The notes under the pieces were generated by a model, which saw nothing but the letters and a program-made list of their open reading frames with translations, was not told the origin of the DNA and searched no databases. A DNA stretch of 64,000 bases. Source: Sorex araneus (lineage: Eukaryota > Chordata > Mammalia > Eulipotyphla > Soricidae). Made by a program: the position numbers and the translations under genes. This document shows, piece by piece, positions 27,830 to 37,455 of this stretch. The stretch lies in contig NC_073304.1 in the NCBI RefSeq assembly GCF_027595985.1, positions 213,744,500 to 213,808,499 on the forward strand, in the 5' to 3' direction. Positions within the stretch are counted from its first letter, which is position 1. Each line of letters starts with the position of its first letter.

Positions 27830-27970
27830 TTTGCCCTCACTGTGCAACCTCGGGCAAGTTACTGAACCATGCTGAGCTTCCGTCTCCTCATCTGCAAAGT
27901 GGGGAGAACTGGTAGATTCCATCGGGCCCAAGCAAGGATTAAATGAGGTCATCTAAATGTAAGGCTTGGG
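27830..27970 (+). repeat. MIR element, plus
   Basis: TGTGCAACCTCGGGCAAGTT, ACTGAACCATGCTGAGCTTC, CTCATCTGCAAAGTGGGGAG, GGATTAAATGAGGTCA: MIR words in order. Confidence 0.85.
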
Positions 27971-28344
27971 GAAATGTCGGCCTGTGGTGAGGCCCAGCAA
28001 ACATTAGCTGTTAATGTTCTTTGCAGGTAAGGCTGCGTTGGGAGACAAGGGTTAGGGATGAAGTATCAGAACAACATATTCTATGGCAAGAGAGGCAGAA
28101 AGAACCAGTGCAAGACGAAGGAATACCCCCTAGCACTTCTGGGGGGCCCACAGATGGAACCCCCAGCAAGGCTGGCCTGGCTCCAGAGCCCTCCACCTTT
28201 GCTGGGCCTAAGTGCCCTGGATCTTGGGTCCCAGTGTCGAACCCTGTTGGCCAAGAATCTCTAGGAGTGGCCCCTGTTCCCCAGCCAGGCCTGCTTGGAA
28301 GGGGCCTCCTCTGAAAAAGAAAACAAACAATTAAGAAAGAGATG

Positions 28345-28492
28345 AGGGACCAAAGAGATAGTACAGCGGGTAAGGGGCTTGCCTGGCATGTGGCCAGCCC
28401 AGTTTGATCCCCAGTATCCCATGTGGAGCCCTGCCACATGGGAATTCTGAGTGCAGAGCCAGGAGTAAGCCCTGAGCACCACTGGGTGTGAC
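28345..28492 (+). mobile_element. SOR-type SINE, plus
   Basis: GGGACCAAAGAGATAGTACA head and normal end GGGTGTGACG; passes straight into a GAAA/GGAA array. Confidence 0.9.
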
Positions 28493-28494
28493 GA

Positions 28495-28578
<84 letters not shown>

Positions 28579-28779
28579 AGAAGGAAGGAAGGAAGGAAGG
28601 AAGGAAGGAAGGAAGGAAGGAAGGAAGGAAGGAAGGAAGGAAGGAAGGGAGAGAGAGAGGGAGGGAGGGAGGGAGGGAGGGAGGAAGGAAGGAAGGAAGG
28701 AAGGAAGGAAGGAAGGAAGGAAGGAAGGAAGGAAGGAAGGAAGGAAGGAAGGAAGGAAGGAAGGAAGGAAGAAGAGAAA
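28493..28779. repeat. (GAAA)n-(GGAA)n-(GGGA)n-(GGAA)n array
   Basis: About 285 bases of pure purine tetranucleotides with block structure: GAAA to about 28580, GGAA to about 28648, GGGA to about 28681, GGAA to about 28770. It takes the place of the SINE A tail. Confidence 0.95.
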
Positions 28780-29044
28780 GATTTAAACAGATATCTCACC
28801 AAAGATTATGTAGGCTGCGAACAAACGCGGCACTCAGCATTGCATAGCATCAGGGAGACGCAGATGAGACAGCGTGCGACGCTCCAGAAGGCTGAGACCC
28901 AGCAGGCTGACAGCACAAGGTGCTGGCAAGGTGTCCAGCAGCAGGAACTCTCGTTCACTGCCGGTGGGAATGCAAACAGTCTGGCCACTTTCTGTGCGCT
29001 CACAGCAAACTTAGGCGCTGACCAAAGCTTCCTTTTCCGCTTAT

Positions 29045-29348
29045 GTGGCTGTCCTAGCCGCTAGATTGCTAACTCCTCCAGAACGAGGATTGTGTCCTAC
29101 TGACCTCTTTATGTCCAGCATCTTCGGCTGTTTGTTTGGGGGTCACACCTGGCAGTGTCAGGGCGCTTTCCTGACTCTAGGCTCAGGCGTGACCCCTGGA
29201 GGTGCCCAGGGGACTGTGAGGGGTGCCAGGGAGCCAAGCCTGGTCTCAGCCATTGTGGGCGCCTGGAAGACAGCTCTCCGGCCCTGTGTTGCATACCCTC
29301 CAAGGAGGGGTTCAATAAAATGCCTGGTGAATGAACAAAAAAGGAAAG
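29045..29348 (+). repeat. L2-type 3' end, plus, split by a SINE
   Basis: GCTAACTCCTCCAGAACGAG then TGTGTCCTACTGACCTC before, and TTCAATAAAATGCCTGGTGA after, an old minus-strand SINE (29127-29286). The order matches the ancient L2 3' end. Confidence 0.6.
29127..29286 (-). mobile_element. Old SOR-type SINE, minus
   Basis: TTTGGGGGTCACACCTGGCA to GACAGCTCTCCGGCCC; diverged, inside the L2 remnant. Confidence 0.65.
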
Positions 29349-29349
29349 A

Positions 29350-29740
29350 GTTAGGTCCAGCCAGGGCCGGTGGAGGTCAGTGGCGGGGCAGATGATGTGA
29401 GGTGGGCCTGCAAAACCCGGACGTGTCTTGTGGGTTGATTTTTCTCTTTGGTGCTCCCTGGCACCCCAGAGGCCCAGATGCAACTGGGTGTTTTGTGAAC
29501 ATTCAAGGTGTGTGGGAAGAGGAGCAGGGGGAGGGCTGATTCCCACATGCAAAAGAGCACAGCCAGGCACCTGCCTCAGACCCTGTGCTGAGGCGAGCTC
29601 TAAAGGACCTTTGGATACAAGATTCAAGTCTGCCAGTTTCCAAGAGGACAATGTAGGGGGAATCGTGATTCTGGAACTGGCAATAGAGCACCAGCTCTAA
29701 ACACCCTCTCCCCCCAAATACAAGCAGCAGTAGGAAAGGG
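29350..29740. other. Intergenic single-copy stretch
   Basis: Nothing recognised. Confidence 0.4.
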
Positions 29741-29745
29741 AGATC

Positions 29746-29928
29746 AGGGCTGGAGCCATAGGACAGCAGGGTGGGCGCTGGCCTTGCACACAACGGACCC
29801 GGGATCAATTCCTGACATCTCATATGGTCCCCAAGCCCCACCTGGAGCCATCCCTGAGCACTGTGCCAGGAGTAAGCCCTGAGGATAGCTGGGTGTGGCC
29901 CCCAAACTAACAAAACCAAAAAGAAAGA
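29746..29928 (+). mobile_element. SOR-type SINE, plus
   Basis: GGGCTGGAGCCATAGGACAG head, older GTGTGGCCCCCAAACTAAC end; tail continues as a GGAA/GAAA array. Confidence 0.88.
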
Positions 29929-29957
29929 AGAGAGAGAGGAAGGAAGGAAGGAAGGAA

Positions 29958-30027
<70 letters not shown>

Positions 30028-30094
30028 AAAAAAGAAAGAAAGAAAGAAAGAAAGAAGAAAGAAGGAAAGAAATAAAGAAAGAAAGAGAGAGAGA
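29929..30094. repeat. (GGAA)n-(GAAA)n array
   Basis: Purine tetranucleotides between two plus-strand SINEs; a few AAAT units near 30068. Confidence 0.95.
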
Positions 30095-30275
30095 GGGGCC
30101 GGAGTGATAGCACAGCGGGTAGGGCGTTTGCCTTGCACGCGGCCGACCCGGGTTCAATCCCCGGCATCCCATATGGTCCCCCAAGCACCGCCAGGAGTAA
30201 TTCCTGAGTGAAAAGCCAGGAGTAACCCCTGAGCATCGCTGGGTGTGACCCAAAAAGCAAAAAAAAAAAAAAAAA
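30095..30275 (+). mobile_element. SOR-type SINE, plus
   Basis: Young-looking: GGGGCCGGAGTGATAGCACA, CACGCGGCCGACCCGGGTTC, A tail. It sits within the purine array, which continues on its far side. Confidence 0.95.
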
Positions 30276-30359
30276 GAAAGAAAGAAGGAAGGAAAGAAAG
30301 AAAGGAAGGAAGGAAGAAAGAGAAAAAAGAAGGAAGGAAATAAAGAAAGAAAGAGAGAG

Positions 30360-30406
<47 letters not shown>

Positions 30407-30491
30407 GAAGAGAGAAGGAAGGAAATAAAGAAAGAAAGAGAGAAAGGAAGAAAGAAAGAAAGAGAGAGAGAGAGAAAGGAAGAGAAAGGAA
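30276..30491. repeat. GAAA/GGAA/GA-rich array
   Basis: Continuation of the purine array with mixed GAAA, GGAA, GAGA and AAAT units, more degraded than the left part. Confidence 0.95.
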
Positions 30492-30734
30492 GCCAAGGTT
30501 AGTGGGTGACTCTGGGAATCCCAGAACCCCAATAAAGTATCTTGAGCCACAGCCACTAACTGTGCAAGAGCCAAGAGCACCACACTAAACGCTTCCACCC
30601 CCAACTCCGGCAGACACACAACAAAGCAGCACGGGCAAGCCTTGCTACCAACAGCATAGACAGGGAAGGAGAAGAAGGAAAAGAACCTGGAAAGATAACC
30701 TGTAGAAAGAACAACAAGGAATTTGTTTGCTTTG

Positions 30735-30902
30735 GTTTGCTTGTTTGTTTGGGCGTCACCCAGCAGTGCTCAGGGCTTCCTTCCAGTTCTGGCTCAGGTG
30801 TCACTTCCGGTGGTGCTCCCAGTACCATACGTGATACTGGGGATGGAACGCAGGTCAACCACGTACAAGGCAAGTGCCTTAACACCTGTACTATCTCTGG
30901 AA
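30735..30902 (-). mobile_element. SOR-type SINE, minus
   Basis: GGCGTCACCCAGCAGTGCTC to CTGTACTATCTCTGG; the last head bases are missing where it meets an L1 remnant. Confidence 0.8.
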
Positions 30903-30903
30903 G

Positions 30904-31480
30904 AGAATATTTGTGAGTCTGACAAGGGATTTGTATCTAGAAGAAATTCTTCCACCTCAATGGTAAAAAGGCAACCCACTTACAAGCGGGCAAAGGGTCC
31001 GACGAGGTATTTCCCCAAAGGCAGACAAGTGGCTGACAAGAAAGCCAAGGGCCCCGAGTCAGTAATCACCCACAAAGTGCACATCAAACCCACATGGAGC
31101 TACATCTTCACACCCGCAGGGGTGGCTCGGAGGAAAACTCAGGTGTGTGCTGAAGATGGGAAGGAGTTGCAGGTGCGTTCGTTGTGTGGGAATGCAGGGT
31201 GATGCAATGGCTTGGAAAGCAGCCGAGCACTTCCTCCAGTGGTTCTACACACACTTGCTATTGGAGCCAGCTGTTTGGCTCAGGTATGTGCCCTGGAGAA
31301 ATGACACACACTTTCACACAGATGTCTATCACAGAGCTGGTCCTGAGATCCCCAAGGAAACCATGATCCTCCGGATGATGGGTCGTAGCTGTGCACGTGA
31401 ACAAGAGGACGCGTATCCATGACTCTATGGATAAACCTGCCCAACAAAAGTCACTTAGCCATAAAGACAGTTTGCCTAAA
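30904..31480 (+). mobile_element. L1 remnant (ORF2 3' end region), plus
   Basis: GGGATTTGTATCTAGAAGAA, CAAGCGGGCAAAGGGTCC, ATTTCCCCAAAGGCAGACAA, GTGGCTGACAAG, CCAGCTGTTTGGCT, CTATGGATAAACCTGC and CACTTAGCCATAAAGACAG appear in the order of the mammalian L1 3' part. Shortened and full of stops. Confidence 0.8.
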
Positions 31481-31606
31481 TTCTGGTCCCACCTTCTCAA
31501 GAAGCCCAGAGCAGAAAGCCAGCGATCTAATTCCAGAGTTGGGAGGGAGGGGCAAGTTGTCTAGTGAGAGGCAAAGGGTAGGGAGTTTCTTTCTCTGTGT
31601 GTTCCT

Positions 31607-31755
31607 TTGGGGGAGAGGGGTCACACCAGTGATGTGCAAGGGTTACTCCTGGCTCTGCACTCAGGAATTATTCTTGGTAGTGCTCAGGAGACCATATGGG
31701 ATGCCAGGGATTAAACTTGGGTCAGCTTCCCACTATACTATCTCTCCAGCCTTGT
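31607..31755 (-). mobile_element. SOR-type SINE, minus
   Basis: GGGTCACACCAGTGATGTGC to TATACTATCTCTCCAGCC; part of the head between GTCAGC and CACTATAC is missing. Confidence 0.85.
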
Positions 31756-31871
31756 ATGGGGTTTCTTTTGGGGGTGAGGAAAATGTTGCAGAATTGGTGG
31801 TGATGGTCGTACAGCTTTGGTTCTATATCCGGTCCTGGAATCTCACACTTTATATGCATAAGCGAGGGTAG

Positions 31872-32010
31872 AGAACAACTTACAGGCATTAAGGCGCTTG
31901 CCTTGCAGGCGGCTAACCCCAGCTTGATCCCTGGTACAGAGTCAGGGCGAGCCTGACCACAGCTGGGTATGGCCCACAAACCAAAATAAATAAATAAATA
32001 AATAAATGTA
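31872..32010 (+). mobile_element. Old SINE, plus, with AAAT tail
   Basis: GGCGCTTGCCTTGCAGGCGG, GATCCCTGGTACAGAGTCAG, GGGTATGGCCCACAAACC; then (AAAT)n at 31986-32008. Confidence 0.7.
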
Positions 32011-32085
32011 CAAGCTGTATAACATGTAGGTAGTATCTCAATAAAGCCACACACCCCAAAATGTTGGGGGGGGAGAGAGATAGTA

Positions 32086-32246
32086 GGGGGCTGGAGAGAT
32101 AGTACGGCATTTGCCTTGCACATGGCTGACCCACATTTGATCCCTGGCATCTCATTATGGTCCCTGAACACTTTCTAGAATGATCCCCTTAGCACAGAAT
32201 CAGGAATCACCGTTGAGCACTATTGGGCATGGCTCCCAAACCAAAG
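32086..32246 (+). mobile_element. SOR-type SINE, plus
   Basis: GGGGGCTGGAGAGATAGTAC joined to GGCATTTGCCTTGCAC (short head deletion); end GGGCATGGCTCCCAAACC. Confidence 0.85.
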
Positions 32247-32347
32247 CCTGAAGGAGAAAAGAAAGAAGATAAGGACAGGCAGGAACCCAGCACTACATTC
32301 CCTGGGGAGAGTTTTAAAAATTTAAAAAAAAAAAAATTAAATTTTAA

Positions 32348-32497
32348 AACTTGGTGATGCTCAGGGGTTTCTCCTGGCTCTGCACTCAGGAATTACTCCT
32401 GGCGGTGCTCAGAGGACCTTATGGGATGCTGGGGATTGAACCTGGGTCGGCTGCGTGTAAGGCAAACGCCCTCCCCGCTGTGCAGTCGCTCCCGTGC
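32348..32497 (-). mobile_element. SOR-type SINE, minus
   Basis: GGTGATGCTCAGGGGTTTCT to TGTGCAGTCGCTCCC; lies next to an A/T run (32313-32341). Confidence 0.88.
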
Positions 32498-35400
32498 TGA
32501 CCCCTGGAAGATGTGTGTGCGGGAGAGTGTCACTGGCCTGGGCTGTCTCGGTGGCATCAGCAGACACTTAGGGGGCTCAGAGGATGCCCCACTGCCCCTG
32601 CTCTGACCACAGGCCGCCCGAGGGAGCGTCTCTGACGACCCTCTCTTCACCGCTCACGCATCAGACTGGCTCAGGGTGCCGCCAGCTGCGGTGCCACCGG
32701 ATGTCCCAGCAAGGCCGGGCTGACGGGGCTGGTGGAAGGAGGGCAGCTGCTCTACACGGAGCAGAGCGGGGGAGGGCAGCCCGGGGGCAGCGCCAGCCAG
32801 GTCCCCAAAAGGCATCTGAAAGACATCTGAACCCATGTTTATCCAAAGACAGACAAATGGCCAGTGAGCGTTTCACATTCTCCGTCCTCAGGGAACGAGG
32901 GCTCAGTCACAGGGCTGCCCAGTTCACTCCCCCTGAGGTGGGCAAGGAAGGGGGGCAGGGACCTGGACACAGCCGGGGGGGGGGGGACCACCCTGGCCTG
33001 GCCCTCAGGCACCCTCGCTCTTCCTGGAAGGGGAGCTCTGCCCGCTCTCCTGGCTCCCGGCAGTCCTAGGAATTTCCAGACCCTCCACGACCCAGACAGA
33101 CGCCCCGACCACCCCAATGTTTCCGGAGCGGATGCTGGGGGGGGTCTCCACATCCACCCCAGCTGTGTTTATGTCCCTTTTCCTGGAAGTGAGACGGGCA
33201 CCGGCCGGGCAGGGCAGGGTGGTGGGAGGGCACCGGATCTGGGGGACCGTGAGAGCCAGAGGGTGGGAAGGGAGCTGGGCTGGCGGGGGACACAGTCTGT
33301 GGCTCTCAAAGTACGTTTTTCCCACATGGCCATTTGCTTCCCGCCCGTCCCCCCTCCCCCCACAGATGCCTGCTATGACCCCGGGCTGAGAGAGCAGGGC
33401 CACTGGCCGGGTCTGGAGTCTTCATCTCCCGTCCGAGTGGCTGTTGGCCTCGCCCCCAGGCTCAGGCCCGCGTGCCCGATCTCATCTGACCCACAGCTCT
33501 TACTCCGCCACTGCACAGGCCAGGAAGCCGAGCCCAGAGGGTCCACTGGCTGGCCTGTCCCCCTTCCCCGTCCTGAGCACAGCCCAGCCAGCCCGCACCC
33601 ACAGCTCCTGCCCAGGCTGTGGGAAGGCGGGAGGGGGTCCCCCAAGACTCTCCCAGCGCCCCTGTCACCAGCAGCCAGAGTGACGGCTGACTCCCACCTG
33701 CCTGCACCAGATGCTGCCCCCAAGGTCAGGGACAGCTGAGGACTGTGACCCCTCGCTCCCAAACAGGGGGACCCCAAGAAGCAGCTCCCCCTCCCAGCTC
33801 TGAACCCTGGCAGGACTCAGCAGACAGACTGAGAGCAGACAGATGGACAACCGTGCTGGAGGGGGTCCCCGGGAACAAGAGGAGCGGGGGAGGGGCCGAA
33901 GGCTGTATCCCCCTTTCCGAGATACCCCCAAACGTGCACCAAAGGGAGGAGTAGGTGCTGGAGTATAGCCGTCAGCAAGGGCCTCTGTGCCCCGGAAAAA
34001 AGGGGCATCTGGAGGGCCCGGACCAGGACTCCCCCTTAGGGACTCCGGCCGGACCCCCGCTCAGAGGCAGAGGCGGACGCTGCAGCCTCCGTCCCCCCAC
34101 GAGCTTCTGTGGCTGCAGGAAGGGGCTGGCGGAGAGGGGCGGGCACTGCTCACTCCCCAAATATTTACGGACCGTGTTCCCGGCACTGGGCGCCGGGCCA
34201 GAGCTCCGGGTCAGCCCCGCTGCGGCCATTACTCTTGTCTCACTTGGCTGAGCAGGTTCTGGACACGGGTGGGTGGGAGCGGGGCGCCCGAGGGCCGGGC
34301 CATGGGCGAGGCCCAGTAGCGCCTGCTGGGCGCTCCCGGGGTGCGCTGGCCCTGGCTGCCACCTGGCAGTGCCCCAAAGGCTCTAGCGGAGGGTGAGGGT
34401 GCGGGGAGGTCCGGAGGGGCCCGCCCAGGCCCCCAGGAGGAGAAGGGAAGCGCTGAGATGGTGGGGGAGGCAGGGACGAGGCCCCCAGGGCCAGGCTGGG
34501 TCAGACGAGCCGCTGCCTGCCGTACATCCTGGGCAGGAGGCCGGGCCTGCCGCCGAGCCCACAGGAAAAAATAATCAAGGAGCTGACAGGGCCGGCTGGG
34601 GGGGCGAGAGGGCGCGGGCATTGCCCAGGGCCTGTCCCCGACTCCAGCCGAGGCCCAGAGAGAGCCACGGGCCGCCCGCCCCCCCTGGAAGCTTAGCTAC
34701 AGTGTCAGGGGTCCGGCCTGTGCCGCCCCCTCCTGACTGACTGGCTGCCCCTCTCCTCCCCGCTGAGGACCTTCTGGAACCTTCTTCCTCACCCCCTTTT
34801 CCAGCCGCCAGGGCTGTCTCCCTCTGTCCCCATGCCCCTCTGGGACAGGGACTGAGGTGTCACCCGACTCAGAACGGGCTGGTGGAGGGTGCGGGCCAGG
34901 AGAAAGGGCCTTGGGTGCCCTTGGGGGCCGAGGGCCCAGCCCCGGCTGCTCTCCGCCCCTTCCTGCCCCCACTGGACTCAGGACAGTCAGCCCGAGGGAG
35001 GGGCCACGCCTCTCAGACCCAGAGTGCCCCTGTGGACAGTGGGGTGGGGGCTGGACCCGCTAGCCCCCCTCCTGCATTGGCGGGTGAGGGGAGGGACTGT
35101 CTGGCAGGGGGGGTGTCCGGGTCTCTTTGCGGAAAGTGCTGAGTCAGGACAGTGCCCCCCGGGGAGGGGGCGGGAGGCGGGGGGCGGGGGGGGGGGGTCC
35201 TGGCCCCACTGGCCTCCCCACCTTCTCCCCGGGCTCTGAAGCCCCTTCTGCTGCTCTGCTCTCCCTCGGGAGTTGGGGGACCAAGTCCATACTGGACACC
35301 TGGGGGCAGAGAGCAGGGCCTCCTACAGTCAGCACCAGGGGTGCGGGGGGGGGGGGGGCGGGGGGGAGCAGACAGCCTCTCTTCCACTGCGGCTGTGTTC

Positions 35401-35810
35401 TGGAGCGTGGATGCGACTCGGCTCGGCTCTCTGTGTGGAAATCTGGGAAGGCTTGCTGGAGGAGGCGACCTTGGGGTTGGGCCTTGATACAGAGGAGACT
35501 CAGATATGCCTGCTATGCCCCCCTCCAGCTCTGTCCCCCCCACCCCACCCCCCAGGCTGCCTCTCAGCTCCACATGGACCTGGAGCCTCCTTAGCACAGA
35601 CCACAGCGGTTCCTGCCTTGCTATTAACCCCCTCCCGCCCCCCAGGCTGCTTCAGTGTGGGTCCTCCCAGGGCACGGAGGACAGAGAAGGGGGGAGGCGC
35701 CATCCATCCCCGAGCTCAGGGCTGATGGGTGGGGGCCTCGAGTCACCCTGGGGCTCTGTCTTCCCCCGCCCCTCCTCCTCTCCATTCTGCCCCAGAAACT
35801 CAGGCTCCCC
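32498..35810. other. SINE-free GC-rich intergenic block
   Basis: Single-copy, G/C-rich, CpG content raised around 33960-34640. 33490-33545 and 34160-34200 carry faint MIR/L2 words. G runs near 35159-35200 and 35343-35367. No gene is supported by codon pattern or homology; it could contain regulatory or lncRNA sequence. Confidence 0.45.
35159..35367 (+). repeat. G-run cluster (quadruplex potential)
   Basis: Several runs of four or more G within 35161-35198 and again 35343-35367, separated by one to a few bases: classic G-quadruplex spacing. Confidence 0.7.
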
Positions 35811-35819
35811 TCAGGAGAG

Positions 35820-36007
35820 ACCCTGTCCCCCAGCCCCGCTCCTCCCCCCTCTCCCCTCTCCCCCTCCCCCTCTTTCCCTTCCCCTCGCTCCCCTCCCCTC
35901 TCTCCCTTTCCGTCTCCCCCTCTCCACTCTCCCTCTCTTCCCCCTCCCCTCCCCTCTCTCTCCCTCCCTCCTCTCCCCCCCCCCTCTCTCCCTCCCCTTC
36001 TCCCCCC
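35820..36007. repeat. Polypyrimidine tract
   Basis: CT-only or nearly so for about 190 bases; 35913-36007 has no purine at all. Not organised as one short unit. Confidence 0.9.
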
Positions 36008-36009
36008 AC

Positions 36010-37320
36010 CCAGTCTCTGAGCCAGGAACTCTGCCCACCCCTCTCAAAGCTAATTTGCTTTCTTTCCCACCCCACCTAACAGAGCAAACTGAGCACCCCC
36101 CCACCCCCACCCCTGTCCCCAGACAAAGCGACTTTCCACTTTGCAGGACCATTGCAGACTGAGGGCCAGCAGAAGAAAGAACAAAGTCTTTGAACCGCCC
36201 CCACTCGGAGCTGTGTGGTTTGTGGGGAGTTGCTGAGGCTCTCTGTTCCTCCTCTTTGTTTCCCAGACCTGCAGACTGAAAAGCCAGTGCGTCTTCTTAC
36301 AAGCACACCCTAAGTAACCTGAGCCCAGAGAAGCTGATCTGAGCATCGCCCCCTCCAGCTGCCTGGTCCCCCCACCCCCCACCTCTACCAGACTAGTTTT
36401 GCCTGTTTTTGAACTCTGTAGACAGAACGAACGTGTAGTCCGTGAATGAACGAATGGACAGAATCACCCAGGTCTCCGCGCAGCTTTTTCCCTTCTGCTT
36501 TTTAAAAAATTTCTTCTCAGGGTTAAGCTCGATCAAGGTTGTCCTAGTTCGGTGTGGTTCTCGCCTTCTTATCTCTGGGTGGAACAGCCGCCACGTGGGG
36601 CTGAGCCACAGCAGGCCAGCAGGGCTCCTGCCTTGGCCAGGCCAACCCGGACCCAACCCCGGACACTGCGCACAGGCCCGCGCGCCCACCCAGAAGTGAC
36701 GTCTGAGCCAGCCCTGAGCACCGCCAAGTGTGGCCCCAATTCCAAGTACTTCCACACAACACCGGCACCTGGTCCTTCCTTCCCGCTTTGGTTTCAGCTT
36801 GAAATTGTCAGGTGGCTCTGAGCACTGCGTGGGGGGCTACCCCAAAGTGGAGAACAGACCCCCCACGACTCGAAAGGGGACACCCCAGTGCAACTCGGCT
36901 CCATGGCCTTCATGGAACCCTTCATGGTCCGAAGTATGGAACACGAGACTGCCCCCCCCCCCCCGCTTTGTCCATTCCTGCCCTCCCTTGGGGAATCAGG
37001 CGAGAGCACTGACTAGCCCCGGGTCCCAGAGCGGGTTGACCCAAGGAGGAATCAGAACTTGAGGTTCTTGGATCCCAGCCCTCACCAACTCTCTCTGTGA
37101 TCAGGACATGGAGTAGCCAGAGGGCAGAGGCGTGCATCTGTCTTTGGAGAACAGCATACCTGCTCAGGTATGGGGTCCAGTAACCAGATGTTCCGTGTGT
37201 AGCTGGGCAGGAACACTCCCCCCACCCCCCACCCCCATCTGGAGCAAGAGACCAAGGGTCTCCAGGGCTGGGGGGAGGGGGAGGCCAATGGAGGAACTGT
37301 CCAGTGCCATTTGGGGGACG
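36010..37320. other. Intergenic single-copy stretch
   Basis: 36040-36200 mixes AAAGCTAATTTGC with ACAAAG words and may be conserved. 36600-36740 ends like a degraded plus-strand SINE (GAGCACCGCCAAGTGTGGCC). 36990-37080 has a MIR-like trace. Confidence 0.4.
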
Positions 37321-37324
37321 GGCA

Positions 37325-37455
37325 CAGGCCAGACGTGGCAATGCACAGGGGTCACTCCTGGCTCTGCACTCGGGAATCCCTTCTGGCGGTGCTTGGGGGA
37401 CCCCGTGGGTGGCCAGGATTGAGCCCAGTGTGGCTGCGTATCGCTCGGCCCTGCC
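37325..37455 (-). mobile_element. SOR-type SINE, minus, partial
   Basis: GTGGCAATGCACAGGGGTCA to GTATCGCTCGGCCC; central head shortened. Confidence 0.75.

Larger units (their letters stand above)
28300..28996 (+). mobile_element. L1 remnant (ORF2 3' part), plus, split by a SINE
   Basis: Left piece AGAAAACAAACAATTAAGAA (about 28316-28344) and right piece AGATTTAAACAGATATCTCA (28780 onward) continue as L1 through GAGACGCAGATGAGACAGCG and AACTCTCGTTCACTGCCGGT to CAAACAGTCTGGCCAC. The reading frame is long broken. The SINE plus its repeat tail (28345-28779) lies between. Confidence 0.7.

Noticed and set aside
28011-30619. Open frames with long FLSFFLSF or KERKKERK runs
   Set aside because: Translations of the GAAA/GGAA microsatellites; not proteins.
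30904-31480. Possible cellular gene fragment in plus strand
   Set aside because: Order of words matches an L1 3' part; frame is broken.
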